Below, piece after piece: positions 13,370-23,813 of a DNA stretch of 64,000 nt (its first letter is position 1; every line of letters begins with the position of its first letter). Position numbers and translations under genes: made by a program. The DNA comes from Zonotrichia leucophrys gambelii (lineage: Eukaryota > Chordata > Aves > Passeriformes > Passerellidae): assembly GCF_028769735.1 (NCBI RefSeq), contig NC_088169.1, positions 44,421,229 to 44,485,228 on the forward strand. The letters run 5' to 3'. The notes under the pieces were generated by a model that was not told the origin of the DNA, ran no database searches, and saw only the letters and a program-made list of their open reading frames with translations.

Positions 13370-16300
13370 TAACCCAATAGTCCTCAGCAATGATGACTTT
13401 TCTATCCAATTACACAATAGCACCCAAACCCGTGATGGTGAAGGTTAAGAAGAAGGACTAGAAACCACCCTAAAACCTCCATCTTAGCTTTATATATATT
13501 ATTATACTCTAAAACCTTAAGCTCAAAGTCCTTCGCCATGTGATATTTCACACTTCTATTCCAACTACAAACCAAAATCCCAGTTCTATCATTCAATTTA
13601 GCAAGCATTCTCCATGGCGTCTTGTCAAACGCAGTGTTCTCTTGTGGGTCAGTGCCTGTCAGCTCAGAAAGTCTAAAATTCTCAGTAATCAGGATACCAA
13701 CAAGTGATTCCACAGAATCTAGTAAAGAGGCAAAATAAGGAAAAAATAATTGTGATATATAAAAATCATTATGATCATTTTTTTTTTTGGGGAGGGGGGA
13801 AAGGCTGTCTTTTCAAATACAAGAAGAATTCTTGAACACTACCTGAAAGAAGTAGGAAGCACGTTGAGGCCAGAAAAATGAAATGATTCTATGAAATGAC
13901 AGGTAAAGGTCATCTAAGGAGCACTTTGTCATGTTGTTTCTGCTGAGATTTGGTCAGGGTGAAACTGGGACAAAAAATAGAAGAGAAATACACTGAGGAG
14001 AAATAGGCTGAGGACTCCAAATACATTTAAGAAAATAAAACTCAGGTCTTATTGAAATTTATTCTTTTCCCTCAGCATCAATTTTTACAGCAGTTGTAGA
14101 CAGAAGGATTTGAATGAGGCTGGTTTCTCCTCTGACAAGAGAGACTTTGTGTATAGTTTTATGTTTTATTGCAGAGTTTCTAGTACCTTGCTCTTGGCTG
14201 TGTCCTGCTTAATATAAGAGTCATTATGCAATTTAGGTACTCAGGTAGCACATCCTTTATTTTTGGGTTTTGTTTGAAAGACACCAGCAAACATATTTGC
14301 ACCAAAACTGTATTTATCTAAAGCTTCAAATGACCATTGCAGTAGTGGGTATTTTCAGTTCAACTGTGAAATACTAATAAAATATATTATTGATTTTTTT
14401 TAATCCCTTAATTCAAATAAATTTTCAATTTTTAAAAATTTGCTCCAAAAGGGAGGGGAAAGTTTATTAAGTAAGCTTGAAAGAAGGTGTGAGAAAGAGA
14501 AGATAAATATATGTGCACTGACATTGAATGGAAATATTTTCTATGGATTTCAATAACTACCTCAAGAGATGGTTTAGAATAACTGTGTTAAGAGGTTATC
14601 AGTGAATTTAACTTTTACTACTTAATTTTCAGGTGTTCGGCTGCATATTCTTCATTCTTTTTATATATAGAGCACTTAGCAGTGATACCAGTGGGCACTT
14701 TACAGACAGCATAAAGCTGTATATGATGCAGAGATTCACATTGTGCATAAAATATCTATCACACATAGCAGAAAAAAAAGCAGGTGTCAAGGGCTTGCAC
14801 ACAAAAAGCATAATATGCTTATTTGTATGCTGAGATTCAAACAGACTCTTTGCCAGGCTGACAGTTATTTCTTTGCAGTCCTGCTGGGGATCCAAACTTA
14901 GAAGGTAACTAAACAGCCACATCTATGATGAAAATGATCTGGTGTTAAAAACTTTCAGTAAGAACATCTCTGAAGTAAATACATACTTGTCTCATGTGCC
15001 TGAGGGAAGCCTGACAATTTAGTACTTTTATTTTCCTTTCCCCTACCATTCCACTTGTTTTCCTTTCTCCTCTCTCCCTTCTCTTCTCTGACCCTCTTCT
15101 GACGCCTGAGAAAGTTTCCTTGGTTGGAGAGTTTTGTTTTTTTTTTATAAATATGGGTAAGAAGCTCTTACAGAAAGAAAAAGATCTTGAGTTCTGTGGA
15201 GGATAAGACTTTTTTTCCCCCAAAGGACTTCAAAATATTTTTAAAAGAAACATTCAAATATGTACTATTATAGGAAAAAATATTTTCATTTTATAGAAGC
15301 ATCCATAGAAGTATCTTGTGTCTCACAGTCCGCAACGGTCTAAACCAATGTGGACATTGTTAAGATGCTATTTTGCTAAACGTATTTACAAAACTGAGGG
15401 AAGAACTTTGCAATTTATTTTATTAGTGTTGAGATAAAAATATGGAGCAAATCTAAATATCAACCTTGATCTTCTAACAGAAAGTTCTAACATTCAAAGC
15501 AGATACATCTGATATCTGCACATGATTTTCCATGCTTTAACTTCCTGATATATTTCTCCTCAAAGGCAGAAGGTTTCATTTTATTTCAACTTATTAGAAA
15601 ACTGAAAAGAACTGTACAACAGGCAAAATATTTTTGTAGCCCTCTCTTCTTATGAAGCCATGTAATGTAACTTTTGCATATATTTTTCTTCCTTCCATTC
15701 ATTTGCAACAACTTATTTCACATTACTGCTTTTCTACATATATATCTCACTATAATGCATTATAGAAATGAACATGCTATAAGTACTAAAGTCTGATGGG
15801 TTTATTCTGTTATTTGAAGAATGGTGAATCTTCACACATCTAATAACACCTGAAAAGTAAATCTGCAATTGCAAGTTTAATAGCTGCTAAGTGCAAACTT
15901 CGACAAAATGCAATTAGTAGAGTTCAAAGTCTGCTCTTCTTGCTTCCAGTGAATCATAAGTTATTCATGGTCTTTCTCTGTGACACATTCATGCTGGTCA
16001 TGTTGAGAAGATAATGTACTTTTATTCACAGAATTTTCAGCTGGCTTTTTGCTCTCCCTTTGAGTCAATCCTTTGAAGTCACAGGAACACTTCTATTAAA
16101 CTTGTCATTGGATCAGGGCTTCTGTGAGGAAAAATCACAATAGAATAGAACAAAGACAAATACACAGGCATTGAGTGCTTTTTACTACACAAAACAGAAA
16201 AGATTAACTACATGCACATGATAATTCTGCCATTGAAATAATTCCCTAATATTACAGCAAATAATAATTTTAATTACGTGTTTATCACTGGTGTATTCTT

Positions 16301-17539
16301 TCTCCATTTCTTTCAGATTTCAAAGGTGATTTGCATAAAGCAAAATAAGAAACAATCTTTAATACCCTAATTTCAATTCTGATAATTTGCTAAATCAAAT
16401 ATCTGGATAAAATGTACAAAGCACCTTGATCTTCCCATGCAAATCAAAACATTAACCTCTGTTCTTTGAGATAAAAATATTGCCACATTTCCCATGCTAC
16501 AGAGGCATCAGAACAACAGAAATTGATTCTCCTTTCATGTAGGCTAGACATGCATTTTTCCTTTTCATTAAAGAGAAATCCCGAGACACCTAAACTTCTG
16601 ACTTATATTCCCTAAATAAGGGATTAATTTGCATGGCTTAAATGAAGCTTTGGGGGATGAAATGTGCAAAAGATTCAAAATTATCATAGATTCCTGAAAC
16701 TAATTTAGGCTGAAACATGAGATAGAAGTGAGAAAGGGTAAATGGAAATTATCAGAAAATATAGACACATATATATAGACAAAATATAGAGATGAAGGCA
16801 TGTGAAACATGTTAGAGGGAGTAAACAAGACTCCGGAAAGAGCAACAGAAAAAACAGTCATGGAAATATTGGCAGAAATTTAGAGAGGAATATGATATAA
16901 ATATATTTAGTCTTCCACTAATACGCTTATGTTTGCAATAGTTACTCAAGGTTCACAATTAAGTCAATGGGAAGTGCATTATCTGCTTCACAACCCTTCT
17001 AACATCTCTTCAAAAAGTTTTGGAAGAAAAAACAGCTGAATAAAGGAAAGGAGCTGACTGCTAGGCTTTATAAAACAAAATGTCTAAAACAAGATAGTCA
17101 CATTTAGCATACATTTAGCAACTACTCTTTTTATATTAGAGTATGAATTTTAGCTGTTTCTTGTAAAGAAATGAACCAACACACAGCAAAGCTTATATAT
17201 TCAACAAAGTAGATAGAAATGCAGTTAATTAGAACTTAGATGCAGTTAATATCACCAGATCCCATTGTAGAGGAATATTCACCAACTAAGATGGCTAACT
17301 AAGGTAAATTTTGCTATTTGATGCTCTAGAAAAAATTAGAAATCCATTATGGTCCTTGCATACTTTTTAAAGTCTGGACTCCATCCTCTGAGTCCTTCAT
17401 GCTAGAGCCCATCTCAGCAAACTGGCCAGCCTCCTGCCAGAGGTTTTCTTGGCCTTTTCATAAGATGGATTCATCACTCCCTAACAGGCTGCAATCATTT
17501 TAACAACTTAAATGAAAATTTCATATTGTTTCAGAACTT
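13370..17539. other. Unique AT-rich non-coding DNA
   Basis: No gene or recognised repeat family. A T-run followed by G-rich sequence lies near 13,780-13,800, and a pyrimidine-rich strand stretch near 15,040-15,110. Minus-strand frames at 13,402-13,713, 14,629-14,922 and 14,945-15,223 (92-103 codons) have no recognisable domain. Confidence 0.5.
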
Positions 17540-17945
17540 GCGGATTCATGTCAGTTGCAGATTCCTCTTAATATCATCGAGTCCATCCATTAACCTAACA
17601 TTGCCAAGTTCACTACTAAACCACATCCCTAAGCACCACATCTATTTTTTAAATGCCTCCAGGGATGGTGGCTTAACAACTTCCCCGGACAGCTTGTTCC
17701 TCTGCATGATGGCTCTTTCAGTGAATAAATTTTCCCTGATATCCAATTTAAACCTCTCCTGGCACAACTTGAAGCTGTTTCCTTTTGAGCTATTGCTTGT
17801 TACTTGGGAGAGACCAACCTCCACTTCTCTACCACTCTTTAAGGTATAGAGAGCAGTAAGTTCTGCACAAGCCTTTCTTTTTGCAGACTAAATAACCCCA
17901 GCTCCCTAAGCTGCTCCTCATAAGCAGGAATTCTTCCTTTCTTAG
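17540..17945 (-). mobile_element. CR1 LINE 3' fragment, antisense
   Basis: Read on the minus strand this is the 3' end of a CR1 non-LTR retrotransposon. On the plus strand one sees the antisense landmarks in the usual order: a 'catcGAGTCCATCCATTAACCTAACA' type start, 'CCTCCAGGGATGGTGGC', 'TTTCAGTGAATAAATTTTCCCTGATATCCAATTTAAACC', 'CTGGCACAACTTGAAGC' and 'AACCCCAGCTCCCTAAGC'. It is 5'-truncated, as is normal for CR1, and substantially diverged. The frames at 17,526-17,849 (plus) and 17,642-17,824 (minus) are by-products. The assignment rests on memory of the avian CR1 consensus. Confidence 0.85.
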
Positions 17946-18530
17946 AAAAGTTTTGCGACACCAAGCATTTATGGAAATGCAAACATGCAGTACTTTATTA
18001 ATACTGCTTTCTTTTCATTTTTTCTACCCCTCTTCTTACTGTCCCCTCACTTTCTCACCTATGCTAAAGTAGATGAATAATGTAAAAGTATGTAAATAAT
18101 CTAAACAAATTTCAAGTATTACATTTTGCTTCAACTGTCATCTTCAGACTCAGGAAACATGCAAATAAAATGTTCAAAAAGTATTTTTCTAGAGGACCTT
18201 GGCCCTAATTTTTCACTTGTTTGGATGCATTATAACTTTCATAATTCACGGGAGAGAGAGAAGGAAAAAAGAAGTGAAGAATGATAGGAGGAAGAGGGAT
18301 GAGAAGTAGAGAGGGAGAAGAAATGGAAGAAGGAGAGCAAAGGAACCAATACAACTTCATTGTCCTAACTGAAGTATTCTACAAGTACTATGCAGTTCCT
18401 TTCTGCCTTTCCTTTAATTTTTTTTCAAATTCCTTAGATACATATGTATCTAACAGATCAAGAGTGTGACCTTCACTTCAACCAATGGACATGGAAATTG
18501 CATCAGTCAAGTCTTGGCCTTGTTCCCCTT

Positions 18531-18609
18531 CTCCCTCTCCCTCTCCCTCTCCCTCTCCCTCTCCCTCTCCCTCTCCCTCTCCCTCTCCCTCTCCCTCTCC
18601 CTCTCCCTT
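18531..18609 (+). repeat. (CTCCCT)n hexanucleotide array, about 13 units
   Basis: A nearly perfect array of the pyrimidine hexamer CTCCCT, about 79 bp. The plus strand is all pyrimidine and the minus strand all purine, so the tract can form triplex (H-DNA). Its three plus-strand frames read as Leu-Pro, Leu-Ser and Ser-Pro dipeptide repeats and stay open only because of the array; they are not genes. Homogeneity of the units suggests recent expansion. Confidence 0.95.
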
Positions 18610-21551
18610 CCTTTTACAATTTTGGAACTGTCCTTTTTATGTTTTTATATTGCTTTATTTCTCTAAATATTAACAAAAATGGCTACATACCTCCTTCCCA
18701 TTGCAACCAAATTATTCTAAAAAAGCGCCCTACATAACTATATAGATGTATATGTATTTCTAAACACTGATCATTCAATGTTTTGTTCCAATCCACCCCA
18801 AGGGATCCGTTAACAAGAACCTGCATTACCATTGCCTTCATGGGCAGGTTGTAAGAGCCTCTGTGGCACTTTATTGAATATCTACCCTGCCCTTTATTGC
18901 AATTCATCTGGAGAGATGAAAGCTGACTTCTACATCTGCTTATGCTGCTCCAGACATGCCTCCACATTTTGTTGGGCAAATCCCAGGTGTTAGGATCTGC
19001 TTTAAAAAGCATATATCAGCCCCCTCATCTCTCATTTGGGTGATCCATTAAGTATTTGAAGTGTCATATAGTGTTCTAAAAATGCTACATACCAATTCTA
19101 GTAGCACACAGGATTTTGGAAGATGAAAGCAAAAACACTAAGCAGAGAACAGAGTGATGAAGAATGATAATGTACATTAGTGATTGCATTTCTATGCTAA
19201 AGTAAGCCTCTCCTGGGCTAACTTGTTATGCAGATATTTCCCCTTTGGCTGACAGAGTACATCTGTTTTTGTTAGTCTCCTTGTTGTGCACAGTGTATTT
19301 TACAAACCAAGCAATTAGAAAGGAGAGTTTTTTCTTAATGTGCTGATTCTGTGATGACTTGCTATTGGAATAAGATATTTTGCAATCAATAGGTAATTCT
19401 AAAATTATACTGAAGAAAAACAAACACGCATTCCCTCTCTGCATGTAATTAGTATGAGTCTTGTATCTTTCAAGAAGGAAAAGAAAGACACCCTCCATAA
19501 TACACATTCTAATTACTAATTAATCCAATAGCTGAGAAAAATGTAAGTATGTTAAATGAGGTCACCCTTGATAACAAGATTATTTTTCTTGAAGATGTTA
19601 TTTGTGAATCTCTTTTTGCCTACAGGTATTGTAGTGAGTGTGTTAAATAATGATTGTTTTGACGTCTGCTTGTTGAAGAGAATATACACTTTTAATTCAT
19701 AAACAGACTTCATTTGTTCCAGCCTTTTTCATCACAATTATGTTCCTATAATTTCATCTGTTTGAGGCTAGTCTGTATGAACATTTGAAAGATGGTCTAA
19801 AAGTCAGTACACTTTCTATACAGCCAAGTAACTCTCTGATGAAGTTTAACCATCCATTTTACTGGTAATTCTCATACTGGTGGAGTTGGCAGGATTTGGA
19901 TTCTTATTCTTGACTTTTCAAATAGTTCAGGTTTAACTAATTTAACTCTACATTTAACATTTTTGTAAATGCTTTTGTAGCTTAAGGGAGAAAAAGTTTT
20001 AATAATTTTTATTGTAGTATCTCTTTTAATTTTTTTTTTTACTTCTAAGTGATCTGACAACACAGTGGCCATTACAACAATTATACACTCAATCCTATGA
20101 CATTGATAGATATGAAACATGATTGATAATTGTCTTTGAGCTCAAGACACAGTTTTTTGATTATGGAGAGAACTGGTAAGACTTTTGCGGCAGAGCTTTA
20201 TTTTGTGTTCACTTAAATAACACGTATAAATCATTAGAAAAATACTCTTCATGACACACTTCCTTTCCATTGTGAGACAGTCATTTCTGCAAGTGAGGCG
20301 AATGTCTGTCTACTTCTGTTGGTTGACTGTAGTGTCTACAAACCTAACTGGTGTTCTTAGTTTGATGGCGTGTTATTCCAGAAGGCTAACAGCGTGTAAT
20401 ACTTCACTAATATTCAAGGTAATGTTTATTCATGAAATGTATGCAGTTGTCAAAACAGTAACTCTTCCATTATATTGCATAGGAAATATTGCATTTATCA
20501 ATTTATATATTTGGCTAGAAATTGAACAAAGTGTGTGAAACTGGCACGAAAATGCATAAAATTGTATAAAAGCATAATAATGGTTTAAAATTGAATAAAG
20601 TATTTCAAACTGGTTGGGATGGAATCAGGCAATATAAGAAACAACAGGAAAAAAGTAAGCTTCCTTATTAAGATAATCCAGATTTATTTTTGCTGTATAC
20701 TATCCTAATTTGCCATATCTGCTGACATATATATCGTTAATTATGTTATCAAAGTGAAGTAATTGGAGCCAGGCAGAAAATCTGCAAGTTCATCTACTAA
20801 TGACATGTATTGCATAAATAAAAAAGAATGTAATGTCTCCAACATATTGCAAATACTTAATGAATAATTCCACAGGACAAACATGCTTAAGCAAGATGCC
20901 TACATTTCTGACATAAAACAATTTCTTTTTTCAGTTTTGCCGTAAATGGATATACAACAATGCATTTGAATTAGACTATAAGATGTTGCCTATTAGCTAC
21001 ATAGGCAGACACAGATGGATATACATATGAATCATTATTCAACTGAAGTAGACAGATTTTTGTCTTTACAAAAGCTATTTTTACTTGTTAAATTTTTTCA
21101 GAGCAAACAAGCATTCTAAAACTGAATAATATTTTAAAGAACAAAATGGAAAAGTAAAAATAATTACTTGAGAAATTTATTCAGGGAATAGATCACTGGA
21201 ATGTGCACACTGGGCAAAACGTTGCTGTAATAAATCTATGGGAAATGCTACAGTGGATTTCACTGTGAATTACTGAACATACTGGAGATAACTGTGTGGG
21301 AGGTACACTCTTACAGGTTTTGTTCAATGTATTTGCCCTCGTCAACTAAAACAGCTATGCAGCACCTTAGAGTCACTACTGTTGTGTAAATATCTGCATT
21401 GAAATAATGTAGATTATTGTTTTTGTTTTTCTCATAAGAATTTTGGTTATTTGGCTGAAGCTATGAGGGCCCAAACAGTCACAATTATAATATAGTTATA
21501 AAATATATAAAACATTTTTGTTGTTATTATTAATATTATCATCCAGAAGGA
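18610..21551. other. Unique non-coding DNA with one GC-richer patch
   Basis: No gene recognised. A GC-richer patch at about 18,775-19,030 may be an unassigned old repeat. Two related 27-bp segments at 20,518-20,544 and 20,587-20,613 (about 22 of 27 matching) are a diverged local duplication with a 69-bp offset. Short frames at 18,683-19,012 (minus), 19,226-19,507 (minus) and 20,251-20,538 (plus) lack any domain. Confidence 0.5.
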
Positions 21552-22110
21552 CTCAAGAAATGAGTTTATGTGAACCTCATGAGGTTAAACAAGGCTAAGT
21601 TTAAGGTACTTCACCTGGACCAGGGCAATCCCCTGTGTCAATATAAGAAGAATAATGAAGGAATGGCGCACATCCTTGCCAGGAAGGACATGGGGGTTCA
21701 GGTGAATGAAAAATTGGATATAAAGAGGCAATATGTGCTTAGAGCCCAGAAAGCCAATTTTATTTTGGTCTGCATCAAAAGACACATGGCCGGCAAACCA
21801 CGGGGGGTGATTCTGCTGCAGTGTTCCCCTCTGATCAAACCCTACATGAAGTACCATATCCAGCTCTGAGACAAGCTCAGCACGGGGGACGTGAACCTGT
21901 TGGAGCAGTTCTGGAGGAGAACCACAAAAATGATCAGTAACACCCTCCTGTGAAGAAGGTCTGAGAGAGCTGGAGCTGTTTACGAGAACAGAAGGCTCCA
22001 GGGAGACCTCATTGTGACCTTTCAATAATAAGTGCTGTCTTATAAAGAAAATGGGGACAGACTCATAGCAGGACCCATTGTAATAGGACAAGAGGTAAAC
22101 ACAGACTCAT
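21552..22110 (+). mobile_element. CR1 LINE fragment, sense (end of ORF2 and start of 3' UTR)
   Basis: Sense CR1. It begins in the ORF2 C-terminal region ('GTGAACCTCATGAGGTTAAACAAGGC'), passes the 'GGAGAACCACAAAAATGATCAG' and 'GAAGGCTCCAGGGAGACCTCATTG' landmarks and ends near 'AATGGGGACAGACTCATAGCAGG'. The far 3' end with its octamer repeats is missing, and a CR1 fragment in the opposite orientation starts about 35 bp downstream. 5'-truncated and decayed. Family identity is from memory of the avian CR1 consensus. Confidence 0.88.
21570..21869 (+). pseudogene. Relict CR1 ORF2 C-terminal reading frame
   Basis: A 99-codon frame that aligns by eye with the C-terminal part of CR1 ORF2 downstream of the reverse transcriptase catalytic core. 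Landmarks in order are N-L-M-R-x-N-K-A-K at the start, K-V-L-H-L then G-N-P near residues 13-21, K-D-M-G-V-Q-V-N-E-K-L-D near 40-51, R-A-Q-K-A-N-F-I-L near 58-66, C-I-K-R near 68-71 and Y-x-I-Q-L at the end. The start methionine is not a true start; the frame is only a surviving open window in a dead element. It has no catalytic residues and is not expected to function. Confidence 0.8.
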
Positions 22111-22143
22111 AGCACAGAAAGTTTAAAATTCTCAACATTCAGG

Positions 22144-22400
22144 ATTCCGACAATAGGATTGTTTGGTTTGGAAAGGAGCTTTAGATCACCTAGTCCTAAA
22201 CTCTCTGCCATGAACAGGAACACCTTTCACTAAGCCAGGTTGCTCAAAGCCCTATCCGACCTGCTCTTGAGCGCTTCCAGGGACTGGGTATCCACAGCTT
22301 TTCTGGGAAAGCTGTCTTGGTGCTGCACCACCCTCACAGTAAAAAATTCTTTCCTAATATCTTCTGCAAAGCTGCTGAACAAACTAAACCTGACACCTGG
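22144..22400 (-). mobile_element. CR1 LINE 3' fragment, antisense
   Basis: On the plus strand this reads as antisense CR1 3' UTR: 'GGTTTGGAAAGGAGCTTTAGATCACCTAGTCC', 'CAGGTTGCTCAAAGCCCTATCC', 'TTCCAGGGACTGGGTATCCAC' and 'CACCCTCACAGTAAAAAATTCTTTCC'. It faces the sense fragment ending at about 22,110, so two CR1 3' parts meet tail to tail. Right-hand boundary uncertain. Confidence 0.8.
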
Positions 22401-23775
22401 ATGAACTTCAAGCAGGAGCCATAGCTTTGTATGCAGTTTCTGTCCCCATCTCCATCCCTGTTTCTGGCTCTGTGTCTGTCTGCTCCTGTTAGGAGTCCCC
22501 TGACTAAGTCCAACAGCAGAAGTTTCAGGAGATCAATGGAACCCCATAGCCTGGGAGCCTCATGGGACAGCTGCTGACAGGACACTGTTTGTAACCACAG
22601 TACTGAGAGAAGAGGAGGGAGTGTCACTGAGAAGGAAATATTGAAGTGAGAATAATGGAACAATAAAGGAATTTAAGAAAGCAATTTGCTCCATTGGAAA
22701 CTTGAACAGAATTTTTTAGTGGGTAAGATGGCATTCCAACACCTCTGGAGACCAAATGTCTGAAAATAATCTTCTGTAGTATATTCATCACCTTACTGAC
22801 TGAAAGAATGACAAATCACCACCTTGTCAAGGCATAAAATGGGAGTTCCTCCAGATTAAGACTTTTTTTCCTGTCTGGGTTTAAAAAACATCAGTAGACA
22901 CTAAAGGATACATGGAGAAAGAGATACTGTTGCTCTTAGTGGGAGAAAACGTAAGAAAATATTTTTAATAGTATTAACAGAGAAGAGAATGATAACTACT
23001 ATACAAAAGTGTCGTAAAATGAAAATATTATACTGAAGAGATAAACAGAGCTGAAGAGAAAAAAGAAAAGTACCAGAATTGAGGATTCATCTTTACTAAA
23101 CTATTGCAACAAAAATATTATAATATCACATCACACAGTCTGCAAATGCTCATCCCCTAACAACGCACACACACAAAATGTGAATGTTTTTCTTATACTG
23201 CTCATAGTGACTTACAGTGATGTGAGAACATATTCCTATTTGAAAATACTAAGAGTAATCTTCAACATATATTTCTGACAAATACAAAAGTTAAGGAAAT
23301 CTCGTTCAATTAAAAATGGCTTATAGTATGTTTGCATTTGAAGTGTTGCAGAAAAATGATGCTTATAATGCAATGACTTGTACTTTCTTGAGAAGAAAAG
23401 ATTGTAGCAATGTAGATTTTGTAATGAGTATGAGAAAACAAATTGTTCCTACATTTTAGTATCGTTATTATGGAGATTGGTGATCTCTGTGATTAAGGAG
23501 GTCTCCATGCTTCCAGACAGAGCTTTATTTTAGTGTTAAGACTTCACCCTTGAAAATTGCTTTGTCTTGATAATAGCAAGCTATAATCTAAATGCAAAGG
23601 ACAAGAGGTTTTATAGGTTTGAAGAAAATATGAAAAATTCATGTTTTACATTTTCACTTTAAAATTGTTTTAAAAGGTGGTCTTTGCCATTCTACTTAGA
23701 AATGAAGAAATACAAGGTTTCATATTGGAGTAGTCTGACACTGTGGGCCTGGTTATATTTTGCTGAAAACAGAGG

Positions 23776-23813
23776 AAAGCTTTAAAAGCTTTTAAAAGCT
23801 TTAAAAAGCTTTT
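23776..23813. repeat. Short palindromic AAGCTT array
   Basis: Four AAAGCTTT-type palindromes stand in a row within 38 bp, separated by runs of A/T. Every unit is its own reverse complement, so the whole tract is close to self-complementary. No mobile-element ends are seen; slippage of an AAAAGCTTTT unit is the simplest origin. Confidence 0.85.

Noticed and set aside
18444..18737. Plus-strand frames encoding Leu-Pro, Leu-Ser or Ser-Pro repeats
   Set aside because: All three come from the CTCCCT microsatellite and have no other coding support.
21585..22091. 168-codon minus-strand open frame, the longest in the window
   Set aside because: It is antisense to the CR1 ORF2 relict at 21,552-22,110; its openness reflects the CR1 codon pattern on the other strand.
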